From NCBI RefSeq assembly GCF_014845115.1, contig NZ_NKUI01000011.1, forward strand, positions 39,321-103,320: a stretch of 64,000 nt of DNA. The letters are read 5' to 3'. Position numbers and translations under genes: made by a program. This document shows, piece by piece, positions 50,096 through 58,290 of this stretch; positions within the stretch are counted from its first letter, which is position 1, and every line of letters starts with the position of its first letter. Below the pieces are notes generated by a model. The model was not told the DNA's origin. It searched no databases and worked only from the letters and a program-made list of their open reading frames with translations. The DNA is from Methylorubrum zatmanii. GTDB lineage: Bacteria > Pseudomonadota > Alphaproteobacteria > Rhizobiales > Beijerinckiaceae.

Positions 50096-51406
50096 TCACT
50101 TCCCTTCGTCGAGGGCGGGTCCGCGGGTGGCGTCCTGCCCGTCCCAGGCTCCGGCGAGCGGGCCGACCTTGACCGGGGCGCCGGTGCGGGCCGCCTCGTA
50201 GATCGCCTCCATCAGGATCATGTCCTGCAAGCCCTCCTCGCCCGGCGTGCGGGGCTGGCGATCCTGGAGGATGCACTCGGCCATGTGGTCGAGTTCCAGG
50301 GCGAACTGATTCTTGTGCGACAGGATCGGCTCGTCGCGCTGGACGTGGCTGCCCTCCCGGTGGGAGACGGAAAGCCGCTGGCCGCGATAGGCGAAGGCGT
50401 TCTGCAGGTCGAGCGAGCCGGTGGTGGTGTGCACCCGGAGGCTGCGGCTCTCGTGGACGCCGTAGCTGGTGCCGCATTGCGCGATCACGCCGGACGGGAA
50501 GCGCAGGGTGAAGGCGACGCTCTCCTCGACCTCCTTGAAGCGCGGATCGTTCTCAGGGCTGACGATCTGCGCCTGAACCGAGACCGGCTCCTCACCCAGC
50601 AGCGCCCGCACGCCGTTGAGGCAGTAGATGCCGATATCGGGGAGCGCGCCGCCGCCGGCCAGCGCCTTGCGCAGGCGCCACTGCTCGGGCAGCGCCGTGG
50701 TCTGGCCATTGAACGCCTCGACCATCTTCACGCGTCCGAACTCACCGGAGCGGGCGAGTCGCACCACCTCCCGGTTGAACGGCTCGTACTGGCAGCGATA
50801 GGCGACCATCAGCTTGACCTGGGCCCGCTTGCAGGCCTCGATCATCTCCTGCGCCTCGGCCGAGGTGTTCGCCATCGGCTTCTCGCACAGCACATGCTTG
50901 CCGATGCCGGCTGCGGCGAGCACCTGATCCCGGTGCACGCCGTTGGGCGTGACGATGTAGACCGCCTGCACCGCCGGGTTGGCCTTCAGCCGGTCCCACT
51001 GGTCGTATCCGTAGATCGCGTCGGACGGGATGCCGTATTGCGACGCCGTGAGCTTCGCCTTGTCGGGCGAGCCCGACATCAGCGCGACGACCTTCGCCTT
51101 CTTCGCCTCGCCGAAGGCGGGCAGGATCTCCTCCAGGCTCAGGCGCCCGAGCCCGACGATGGCGAAGCCGACCCGCTCGGCGGGCGGCATCGGCGCGGGC
51201 GGCGGCGGAGGCGGCGCGTCGCCGGCATCGCGCCAGTTCGGGAAGACGATCCGCTCGCCCTGGATCGCGCCGGTATCGGCCGGGACCGATGGTGCCGGCG
51301 GGCCGGAGGCGGCGCGGGCGCCCCCGAGGCCGAAAGCCGCCCCGGTGAGGCCGGCACCTCCCGCCGCGAGCAGGATGCGCCGGGACAATCGGATGTCGTC
51401 GCTCAT
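50096..51406 (-). CDS. Tat-exported Gfo/Idh/MocA-family oxidoreductase
   Basis: 436 residues. A twin-arginine signal (LSRRILLAAGGAGLTGAAFG) and a Pro-rich linker precede the NAD(P)-binding Rossmann domain (VGFAIVGLGRLSLEEILPAF near residue 78). The family motif CEKPMANTSAEAQEM is near residue 175, and the C-terminal domain begins with KLMVAYRCQYEPFNREV. The pattern resembles glucose-fructose oxidoreductase, a periplasmic enzyme with tightly bound NADP. The substrate here is unknown. It is the last of three co-directional genes after the 2H phosphoesterase and PAP2 genes. Confidence 0.92.
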   Translation of the reverse strand: MSDDIRLSRRILLAAGGAGLTGAAFGLGGARAASGPPAPSVPADTGAIQGERIVFPNWRDAGDAPPPPPPAPMPPAERVGFAIVGLGRLSLEEILPAFGEAKKAKVVALMSGSPDKAKLTASQYGIPSDAIYGYDQWDRLKANPAVQAVYIVTPNGVHRDQVLAAAGIGKHVLCEKPMANTSAEAQEMIEACKRAQVKLMVAYRCQYEPFNREVVRLARSGEFGRVKMVEAFNGQTTALPEQWRLRKALAGGGALPDIGIYCLNGVRALLGEEPVSVQAQIVSPENDPRFKEVEESVAFTLRFPSGVIAQCGTSYGVHESRSLRVHTTTGSLDLQNAFAYRGQRLSVSHREGSHVQRDEPILSHKNQFALELDHMAECILQDRQPRTPGEEGLQDMILMEAIYEAARTGAPVKVGPLAGAWDGQDATRGPALDEGK

Positions 51407-51446
51407 GAAATGCCTCAGGCCGCGTCGGGTACGAGGCCGGAACGCA

Positions 51447-52256
51447 TCAGCCCGTCACCCCGGTTCCGGCACCGGGCCCTGTGCCCGGCCCCTGGGTGGC
51501 GGGGGTGGGGTCGGGATCCTCCACCTCGCCCCGGCGCTGGAGCTGGAGCGCGACGAACCAGCACAGGGCGGCCCAGGCGGCGCCGACGCACCAGCCGGCC
51601 ACCACGTCGCTCGGCCAGTGCACGCCGAGATAGAGGCGGCTGATCCCGACGGCGACGGTCATGCCGATGCCGAGCACCAGCAGCAGGGCCTTGACCCGGC
51701 GGCGGCGCTCGACCCGGGCGAGCAGGGTCGCGAGCGTCAGATAGGCGATGGCCGACATCATCGCGTGGCCGGAGGGGAAGCTCGCGGTGAACACCTCCAT
51801 CCCGTGCGGCACGAGGTCGGGCCGGGGGCGGTGGTAGAACAGCTTGAGCACCGTCGAGACCACTTCGCCGCCGCCGACGGCGGCGAGGACGAACACCGCG
51901 ACCCGCCGCCGGTTCGACAGGGCGAGGTAGATGACCGCGGCGGCCGTCAGAAACACGATGGTGACCACGCTGCCCCAGCCGGTGATGTCGCGCATCGTCT
52001 CTTCCAGCCAGGGCGGCCCGATCGGATCCGCGAGGTCGGCCGGGTTGCGCAGGGCGAGCAGGATCTTGCGGTCGAGGGCGGCGGTCGAACCCTCGCCGAC
52101 CTCGCGGGCCAGGGCGAAGAAGCCGTAGCCCAGGGTGCTGAGGGCGAGCAGCGACACCAGCGGCCCGACCTCGTTGAGGTGGAGCCGCAGCCACATGGCG
52201 GTGGAGCCGCGCCAGAGATATCCGCCGCCGGAGCGGGCAAAACCGGGCAGCCTCAT
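51447..52256 (-). CDS. PAP2-family membrane phosphatase
   Basis: 269 residues with about six transmembrane helices. The three phosphatase signature motifs are present: KLFYHRPRPD near 140, SFPSGHAMMS near 160, and SRLYLGVHWPSDVVAGW near 205. Likely substrates are lipid phosphates such as undecaprenyl pyrophosphate or phosphatidic acid. The C-terminus is a Pro/Gly-rich tail. The ATG overlaps the upstream gene's stop by four bases, so translation is coupled. Confidence 0.93.
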   Translation of the reverse strand: MRLPGFARSGGGYLWRGSTAMWLRLHLNEVGPLVSLLALSTLGYGFFALAREVGEGSTAALDRKILLALRNPADLADPIGPPWLEETMRDITGWGSVVTIVFLTAAAVIYLALSNRRRVAVFVLAAVGGGEVVSTVLKLFYHRPRPDLVPHGMEVFTASFPSGHAMMSAIAYLTLATLLARVERRRRVKALLLVLGIGMTVAVGISRLYLGVHWPSDVVAGWCVGAAWAALCWFVALQLQRRGEVEDPDPTPATQGPGTGPGAGTGVTG

Positions 52257-52771
52257 GCCTGTCCTCCGAATGGGATCGCGGCGACCCGCTCCCACGGCCC
52301 GCCGAGATAGCGCCATAGCAGCAAACCCGGCGCCTGGAAGCGCGCGGGTGCGAAGCTTTCCGAGAGGGCGGCGTGCAGGGCGCGGGCGGTCTCGGGCGCC
52401 ACCTTGTTCTGAACCGTGACATGCGGGCGCCAGCCCTGCCGGTCCTGCGCGGTGAGCCGGTCGCGGAAAGCCGCCGCCGCCCGCTCGCGGAAGGCGGACA
52501 AGGCCTCCGAGACGAGCACGTAGGCGACGCCGCGTCCGGTGAAGCGCAGGCCCGTGACGGCGACCTCCGGGACCGCCTGCGTTCGGGCCAGCGCCGTCAC
52601 CGTCTCGGTGACGGCCGCCACGTCCTCGCCCGGCAGGTGGTGGAACAGGGTCGCGTGGGCGGGGATGTGGTTCAGCGCTTCCGGAAAGTGCCGTCGTCTC
52701 AGGCCGTCGAACCGGGCGAAGGCCGCCTCGTCCATCTGCAGCGTCAGGATCAGCGGCGCGGGCTCTGGCAA
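52253..52771 (-). CDS. 2H phosphoesterase (2'-5' RNA ligase superfamily)
   Basis: 172 residues. The two HxT motifs that define the 2H superfamily are HATLFH near residue 39 and HVTVQ near residue 125. The segments between (FTGRGVAYVLVSEALSAFRE) fit the fold. Members hydrolyse cyclic phosphodiesters such as 2',3'-cyclic nucleotides or ADP-ribose 1'',2''-cyclic phosphate; the substrate here is not clear. It is the first gene of a three-gene run with PAP2 and the oxidoreductase. Confidence 0.87.
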   Translation of the reverse strand: MPEPAPLILTLQMDEAAFARFDGLRRRHFPEALNHIPAHATLFHHLPGEDVAAVTETVTALARTQAVPEVAVTGLRFTGRGVAYVLVSEALSAFRERAAAAFRDRLTAQDRQGWRPHVTVQNKVAPETARALHAALSESFAPARFQAPGLLLWRYLGGPWERVAAIPFGGQA

Positions 52772-52911
52772 CGCGAAGGGCTTTCTCGAGAAGGCGGCCG
52801 CCGATCCGGCGCGCTTTCCGCCAAGATGGCGCGACGAGAAGGCGGATCCAGCCGTCGACCTGTGGCGCGTGCGCGCTGTTCAGGAGCCCCCGCCCCGTCT
52901 AGGAAGCTGCG

Positions 52912-53856
52912 ATGGCCCGCAGGAACAGAGAGATCATCCATCGGGGACGCGAGGGATGGCTGTTCCTGATCGGCGGCACCAACGGCGTGCTCGGTCAGTA
53001 TCGGCGCTCCCTCTCCGGCTGGTGGCACCTGCGGCGCTGGGCGCGGCTGATCGAGGCCCGCGCCGCCCGCGCCCAGGCGCTCGGCATCCGTTACGTCCAC
53101 ACCGTCGTGCCGGAAAAGCTCTCGATCTACGACGACCGGACCATCGATCTCGGCTACGACCCGCGCCTGTCGCCGGCCCGGCGCCTCGCCCGGCGTCTCG
53201 ACCGCCTGAGCGGGTTCGTCGATCTCGTCGCCCCCCTGCGTGCCGCGCGCGACGGCGCCGAGCCGCTCTATCGCCGTACCGATTCGCACTGGACCTATGA
53301 CGGCTGCCTGATCGGCTATCGGGCCCTGCTGCGGGCCTGCGGCGCCGTGCCCCCGCCCGACATCGCCGAGCGCCCGCGCTTTCCCACCGAGGGCCTGTGG
53401 GATCTCGGTGACAAGCTGCCGGAGCGGCCGCGCGAGACGGTGGTGAACTGGGCGGTGCAGCGCGACGCGACCCGCTTCTACGCGAGCCCTCTGGTCGAAT
53501 CCTACGAGGCGGCGGGCCGGGCGGGCGACCTGCATGTCGGCGCCCACGTGATCTACCGGAACCCCTCCCCCCAGGCCGATCCGCGCACCCTGATGCTGTT
53601 CGGGGATTCCTACGCGCATTTCGCGCCGATCATGCTCACCGGCCTGCTCGCGGAATCGTTCCGCGAGATGCACTTCGTCTGGTCGTCGAGCCTCGACTGG
53701 GCCTATGTCGAGCGGGTGCGTCCCGACATCCTGATGTTCGAGATGGCCGAGCGCTTCCTGGCCCGGCTGCCCGGCGACGATTTCGACGTCACGGCTTACG
53801 AGAAGCCGGAGATGGAGCGGCCGGCCCGCCAGGCGGAGATGGCGCCGCTGGTCTGA
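52912..53856 (+). CDS. AlgX/AlgJ-like SGNH acetyltransferase-domain protein
   Basis: 314 residues. The order of motifs fits the alginate O-acetyltransferase SGNH domain: GREGWLFLIGGTN near residue 13, VPEKLSIYDD near 67, the catalytic Asp-His element RTDSHWTYDG near 123, and the Ser block FGDSYAHF near 226. Proteins of this class normally act in the periplasm on exported polysaccharide, yet there is no signal peptide or membrane helix. No MBOAT acetyltransferase or polymer genes are nearby. Its activity is unknown. Confidence 0.82.
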   Translation: MARRNREIIHRGREGWLFLIGGTNGVLGQYRRSLSGWWHLRRWARLIEARAARAQALGIRYVHTVVPEKLSIYDDRTIDLGYDPRLSPARRLARRLDRLSGFVDLVAPLRAARDGAEPLYRRTDSHWTYDGCLIGYRALLRACGAVPPPDIAERPRFPTEGLWDLGDKLPERPRETVVNWAVQRDATRFYASPLVESYEAAGRAGDLHVGAHVIYRNPSPQADPRTLMLFGDSYAHFAPIMLTGLLAESFREMHFVWSSSLDWAYVERVRPDILMFEMAERFLARLPGDDFDVTAYEKPEMERPARQAEMAPLV

Positions 53857-53925
53857 TCCTGTTTTCGGCCGACCGGGCCGGAGACGGGATCGTCGTGCCC
53901 GAGCGCCACCCTCCCCCTCGCTCTC

Positions 53926-54246
53926 TCAGCGGGAGCAGATCCGCTGCCGGGCCGGGCCGCCGCCGCCGGCCTGATAGCTCTTCGCGTGGCCGATCGAGCC
54001 GGTCATGTCCTGGGTCGGATTGCCGCCGCCGCGCTTCACCACGATGTCGCAATAGCCCGAGGGCCGGCCCGCCGCGAACGGTGCCGCGCCGAACCCGCCA
54101 TCAGCGATGCGCGGCGGCGGGGGCAGGACCTGGGACGGCAAGGCCGACCAGCTGCCCGCCTTCGTGCGCGCTGTCTGCGCATGGGCGGGCGTCGCGGCGA
54201 CGCAGGCCAGCAGGAGGATCGAGGTAACCGATGCAAGACGCAGCAT
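53926..54246 (-). CDS. Small exported protein of unknown function
   Basis: 106 residues. A signal peptide (about 1-24, ending AHAQ) precedes a mature region rich in Gly, Pro and Ala with two Cys (YCDIVVKRGGG and RICSR), likely disulfide-bonded. A strong Shine-Dalgarno GAGAGGAG lies five to six bases upstream of the ATG on the minus strand, which supports the start. The upstream region is AT-rich. I do not recognise the family. Confidence 0.68.
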   Translation of the reverse strand: MLRLASVTSILLLACVAATPAHAQTARTKAGSWSALPSQVLPPPPRIADGGFGAAPFAAGRPSGYCDIVVKRGGGNPTQDMTGSIGHAKSYQAGGGGPARQRICSR

Positions 54247-54659
54247 GTTGTGCTCCTCTCATGTTCATTGTCGCCCAATGAAGAGGCATAAGCACAAGTA
54301 ACACGCAGGATAGTGATGAAAAGTGCGTTTGGACACAATAATGTGATGAATTTTAATCCAGAAAATCAGTAAAAATATCTGCGGATTATTCTCGCTGCTC
54401 GAACGTTATTGTATTTGATTGATCCGATGGTGAGCGGAGTTTCGCTCGGTGTTGCAACTTTTGCGAGCAATGCCCGGCGGCTGCGATGACGCGGCTTTCT
54501 CTCCGCATCGGCGATGAGCTCGCGAGGTCCGCTGTGTGCCGCACGCAAATGCGGATCGGCCGGTGCCGGCGGTGTGGCCGGGGTCCGTGACGCCACAGGC
54601 CGCGCCCCTTGCGGGACGCGGCCTGTGCGGTGTCCGTTCCGGCTTTCGTAAAATCCCGC
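54247..54659. other. 413-base intergenic region with an AT-rich core
   Basis: No convincing gene is present. About 54280-54420 is markedly AT-rich compared with the surrounding GC-rich DNA. It includes two direct repeats GTGATGAA at 54313 and 54343 (30 bases apart, about three helical turns). It should carry the promoter for the minus-strand gene starting at 54246. The right part (54594-54627) holds a strong hairpin beyond the PodJ-like gene's stop. Origin by transfer or a bound-protein site are both possible. Confidence 0.55.
54594..54627. terminator. Strong hairpin downstream of the PodJ-like gene
   Basis: The 11-bp stem (CACAGGCCGCG / CGCGGCCTGTG) is extended by a C-A mismatch and three more pairs to a TTGC loop. 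It lies 33 bases beyond the minus-strand stop at 54660. There is no T-run, so it may work with Rho or as an RNA 3'-end stabiliser. Confidence 0.55.
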
Positions 54660-57600
54660 CTACGCGCCGACGCGCTTCTGGAAGGGGTTGGGGTTCGGCA
54701 GGCCGGGCGAGGGTGCGCCCATCAGGGAGATCGGCGGGGTGGCGGCGGTCTTCGGCGGCGGCGCCTCGTTGGCGGCCGGATCGACGATGTGGGGCTTGAA
54801 GCCTGCGGCCAGGCTCCTGGCCTCGGCCAGATCCTTCGGAGCGAGCTTGGCGGCGACCTCGTCCCGCTTGCGGCCCGCCTCCTCGTCGCCCTGGGCGGCG
54901 GCGGCCGAGAACCAGAGATAGGACTGGACGAGATTCTGCCCAACGCCGAGGCCGCGGGCATAGAGCACGGCGAGGTTGTACTGGCTGTCGCGCACGCCGT
55001 GTTCCGCCGCCCGGCGGAAGGCGCTCGCGGCCAGGGCGAAGTCGGGCTTGCCGTTGGCCGCCGGATTCTCGGCATGCAGGACAGCGAGATTGTGCATCGC
55101 GCGGACATTGCCCTGCTCGGCGGCGCGGCCGTACCAGAGCTTCGCCTGAGCGATGTCCCGGACCACGCCCGAGCCCTTCTCGTAGGCGTTGCCGGCCTTG
55201 AACTGGGCGGGGGCGAAGCCGGCATTCGCAAGCTTCTCGTAGAGCTTGGCGGCCAAGGAGAGGTCGCGGGTCATGCCACGGCCCTCGGCCGCGCGGGTTG
55301 CCAGCTCCCAGATCGCGGCGGCGTCGCCGTCAAGGGCGTCCTGCTTGAGCTGGGCCAGGGCCGGCGGCAGGCCGGCGAGATCCGGGCCGAGCGTGCTCAT
55401 GCCCGCGACCGGAGGCAAGGCGCGCTTGCCCGGTTCCCCCGCCTTGGCGGCAGGAGCCTTCGCCTCGGCGATGGATTGCGTCGTGGCCGGGTCCGGCAAC
55501 GCCGTGCGGGGTTCGGTCTGACCCTGGGCCGGGCCACCCTGCGCCGGCTCCGCCTTCACCTCGGCCGGGCGGCTCGCGGCATCCGAACCGGCGGCCGGTG
55601 CCGTGCGGGGATCGGCGGCGGTCGAGGCGACGTCGGTGGCCGGCTTGCCATTCCCCGCGAGGAAGGCCTGATAGGCGCCGAGCGCCAGCACCACGGCGGC
55701 CAAGCCCAGCAACAGGGTGCGGCGGCGGCTTTCCAGAGCGCCGCGGATCCGTGCCACCGGCGAGGCCTCGGCGATGGCGGTCGGTGTCGGCATCGCCTTG
55801 TCGCGCCGTTGCACCGTCGGTGCCTCGGCTGCCGACTCGGTCTGGGCCGCCTGCGCCGCGCGCCGGGCCGCCGCGATGAAGCTCGTCTTGATGTCGGTGC
55901 CGGGCGCCGGCTCCGTCGCAGACGGACGGGTCGATCCAGGCCGGCCGGCTCCCGGCTCCAGCAGCTCGTCGGCGAGGCGGTTCAGCTCCGCCTGAGCGCT
56001 GTCCCCGGTCGGCGCAGCCCGGCGCGGGTGGGCCGGGGCTTGCCCGGCGGCCTTGGGTGCGGCGGGGCGCTCGTGGGCGATCCGCTCGCCCTGGGCCCGG
56101 TCCTGCGGCGCGGCGGCGGTGAGGGCGGCGGCGGAGGTCATCATCGTGCGGTCGAGCTGTTCGCTCAGCCGCGTCAGCACGCTCTGAACACCGTCCAGGG
56201 TGGCCTGGAGGCGTTGGTCCGCGTTTTTCTGGTTGTCGCGCAGTTCCGCGAGATCGGCCCGGAGAAGCCCGAGATCCCCGCCGCTCGCCTTGAGCTGTCC
56301 GGCCGCGCCCGCCACGGCCTCGCGGGCCGCGCGTTCCACGGCGGCTTCGAGGCCCGCCCCGCTGCGCAGCGCCGAGACCTGTGCCAGCAGATCGCCCATG
56401 GAGCGTTCCAGGCGGCTGACCGCCGGATCGGTGCCGCGCGGCGCGTCGAGCCTATTCGCCAGGGCCAGGACGTGCCGCTCCAGGGCGTCGAGGCCGCTGC
56501 CGCCGGCGCTGACGCGGTCGACCTTGTCGGCCAAGCTCTCCAGCCGCCCGATCAGATCGCCGACCGAACCCGCCTCGGCCCGGTCGATCCGCTCGGCGAT
56601 CGCCTCGAAGCGCCCGAGCAATGCGCGGGATTCGTCCGGCGTCTTCAGCTCGCTGCGGATCTCCTCCAGCAACGGACGCAGGGCGGCGACGCCCGGCGCC
56701 TCCCGCTGCATCTGCGCGAGCTGGGCGCTGATCGCCTGGACGCCCTGGGCGAGGCTCTGGATCCGCTCCGGCCCGGCCAGGGCCGCCACGAGGCGGCGGA
56801 TCTCGTCGAGTTCGCCGAACACGCCGTCGAGGGCGGTCTGGTCGGCGGGGCCGGCGGCGACGCCGGAGAGGGCCTCATCGACCTTCGCGGCCAAGCGCTC
56901 CACCTCGCCCGCGACCCGGGCATGAACGTTGTCGGCGACATCCTCGGCCAGCCGCTCCACCTGGATGCGCATCAGCTCGATCGGTGCGGCGATGGTGGCG
57001 AGTTCCTGCGGATCACGGGCCCGCCGCAGATCGCTGGCGACGGCGCGCATGGTCTGTTCGATTTCGCCCACGTCGTGACTGGTGGCGAGGCCGCCAAGGG
57101 ACTGGCGCAGTCGGCTGGTCTCGCGCTGGAGCTCGAGGATGGCCGGGGACGGCAAATGGCCCTCTCCCGGCTGGTGGGGAGCCGTCTCGACGGGGGCGTC
57201 TTCGGTCGGCGCGGCGCTCTGAGACGTCCCGGTCGCATCGGAGGCGTTCCAGGCGGCAATGCCGTCCTCCAGTTCGCGCTGGCGGCGGCGCACCTCGGCG
57301 ACGGCATCGCGCACCTCGCTGGCGAGCGGACGCCCGCGCCGGCCGAGGGGGCGCGGCGCGCTGAGCTGCCCGACGATCTCGCCCATCTTCCGCTCGATAT
57401 CGGCGAAGCGCTCGACCAGCGCCTCCGGCATCGCCCCGGCGGTGTCCGGCCGGCGGACGGTGGAGAGCCGAGCCTCGATCTCATCGATGAGTCGGGCGGC
57501 GTCGGCGCGGGAGGCCTCGCGCTCCTCGCTGATCGTGCGGTCGAGGGCGTCGAGCCGCCGCATCATGGCGCCAAGCGAGGCCTCGATCGAGGCGGCCGGT

Positions 57601-57926
57601 GCCGTATCCGGCGCGGTGGCGGCGACGGAGGCTTCCCGGCGCCGCGCCGGCATCGCCTCCTTGCGGGGCGCGGGCGCCGCCGGCTTCCGCTCTGTCTCGT
57701 CTCCGGCCTGCGGACTCGCTCCCGTGTCGGCGTTGTCCCCCGGCTTGGCCGCTTGCGGCCGCGCGTCGGTGCGGCGGCGGCGGGGCGTCGGCTTCGGCGG
57801 CTCGGGGGTGGCGACCGACGCAATCCAGCTCTCCAGCGGCACCCCTGCCCGCCGGGCGACCTCGCGGGCAGCCGCGAGCACCTCCGGGTCGAAGCTGTCG
57901 AGGCTGATCGGGGCGGTCTGTTTCAT
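54660..57926 (-). CDS. PodJ-like polar localisation protein with C-terminal Sel1 repeats
   Basis: 1088 residues from ATG 57926; an ATG at 58019 is in frame but the extension is unlike the family. The N-terminus (FDPEVLAAAREVARRAGVPL) resembles a short amphipathic helix found in PodJ-type proteins. A long charged coiled-coil-rich region runs to about residue 700, one transmembrane helix lies near 735-757 (LLLGLAAVVLALGAYQAFLA), and the periplasmic part ends with several Sel1/TPR-like repeats (about 890-1060, e.g. AAKLYEKLANAGFAPAQF). PodJ organises the cell pole in Caulobacter and rhizobia; the role in this organism is inferred. It is divergent from the beta-oxidation cluster. Confidence 0.85.
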   Translation of the reverse strand: MKQTAPISLDSFDPEVLAAAREVARRAGVPLESWIASVATPEPPKPTPRRRRTDARPQAAKPGDNADTGASPQAGDETERKPAAPAPRKEAMPARRREASVAATAPDTAPAASIEASLGAMMRRLDALDRTISEEREASRADAARLIDEIEARLSTVRRPDTAGAMPEALVERFADIERKMGEIVGQLSAPRPLGRRGRPLASEVRDAVAEVRRRQRELEDGIAAWNASDATGTSQSAAPTEDAPVETAPHQPGEGHLPSPAILELQRETSRLRQSLGGLATSHDVGEIEQTMRAVASDLRRARDPQELATIAAPIELMRIQVERLAEDVADNVHARVAGEVERLAAKVDEALSGVAAGPADQTALDGVFGELDEIRRLVAALAGPERIQSLAQGVQAISAQLAQMQREAPGVAALRPLLEEIRSELKTPDESRALLGRFEAIAERIDRAEAGSVGDLIGRLESLADKVDRVSAGGSGLDALERHVLALANRLDAPRGTDPAVSRLERSMGDLLAQVSALRSGAGLEAAVERAAREAVAGAAGQLKASGGDLGLLRADLAELRDNQKNADQRLQATLDGVQSVLTRLSEQLDRTMMTSAAALTAAAPQDRAQGERIAHERPAAPKAAGQAPAHPRRAAPTGDSAQAELNRLADELLEPGAGRPGSTRPSATEPAPGTDIKTSFIAAARRAAQAAQTESAAEAPTVQRRDKAMPTPTAIAEASPVARIRGALESRRRTLLLGLAAVVLALGAYQAFLAGNGKPATDVASTAADPRTAPAAGSDAASRPAEVKAEPAQGGPAQGQTEPRTALPDPATTQSIAEAKAPAAKAGEPGKRALPPVAGMSTLGPDLAGLPPALAQLKQDALDGDAAAIWELATRAAEGRGMTRDLSLAAKLYEKLANAGFAPAQFKAGNAYEKGSGVVRDIAQAKLWYGRAAEQGNVRAMHNLAVLHAENPAANGKPDFALAASAFRRAAEHGVRDSQYNLAVLYARGLGVGQNLVQSYLWFSAAAAQGDEEAGRKRDEVAAKLAPKDLAEARSLAAGFKPHIVDPAANEAPPPKTAATPPISLMGAPSPGLPNPNPFQKRVGA

Positions 57927-58208
57927 CTCGCGGAGATCCGAGGTCGTCAGCGTCCGGCGATCCACACGGCCCGCCAACGCGCGTGGCAGGCGCGAAGCGG
58001 CGGAATGCGGTTCTGGCAAAAGGGACTTTTTCCGCTCTTGGTAAATGCTGGGTTAAGAATTGGGAAAGGACACCGCATTGCCGCCTGGATCCGGCTGAGA
58101 GGAGGCATTGACGGGGCGTTCTTCTGCCTTGGCCGCGCGGCGGCGACCGCCGAGAGGATGACAATCCGTCGCGACCTTCCGCGAGGCGGGCCTTGCGGGC
58201 CGGCTGCT

Positions 58209-58232
58209 AGATGGTTTACATATGAACTATCT
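58209..58232. promoter_or_regulatory. Candidate operator upstream of the beta-oxidation cluster
   Basis: This AT-rich imperfect 24-bp palindrome starts AGAT and ends ATCT, with 9 of 12 base pairs symmetrical and a GTTTACATATGAAC core. It lies about 60 bases before the acyl-CoA dehydrogenase start and stands out from the GC-rich flanks. The size and symmetry fit a TetR- or MarR-type repressor site, which commonly controls fatty-acid degradation. No such regulator is encoded in the window. Confidence 0.5.
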
Positions 58233-58290
58233 GGAGTCGAAGCCGCCCCGCTGATGGGCGGCCCGCCAGGACATGCGGGAGGCTGACGCG

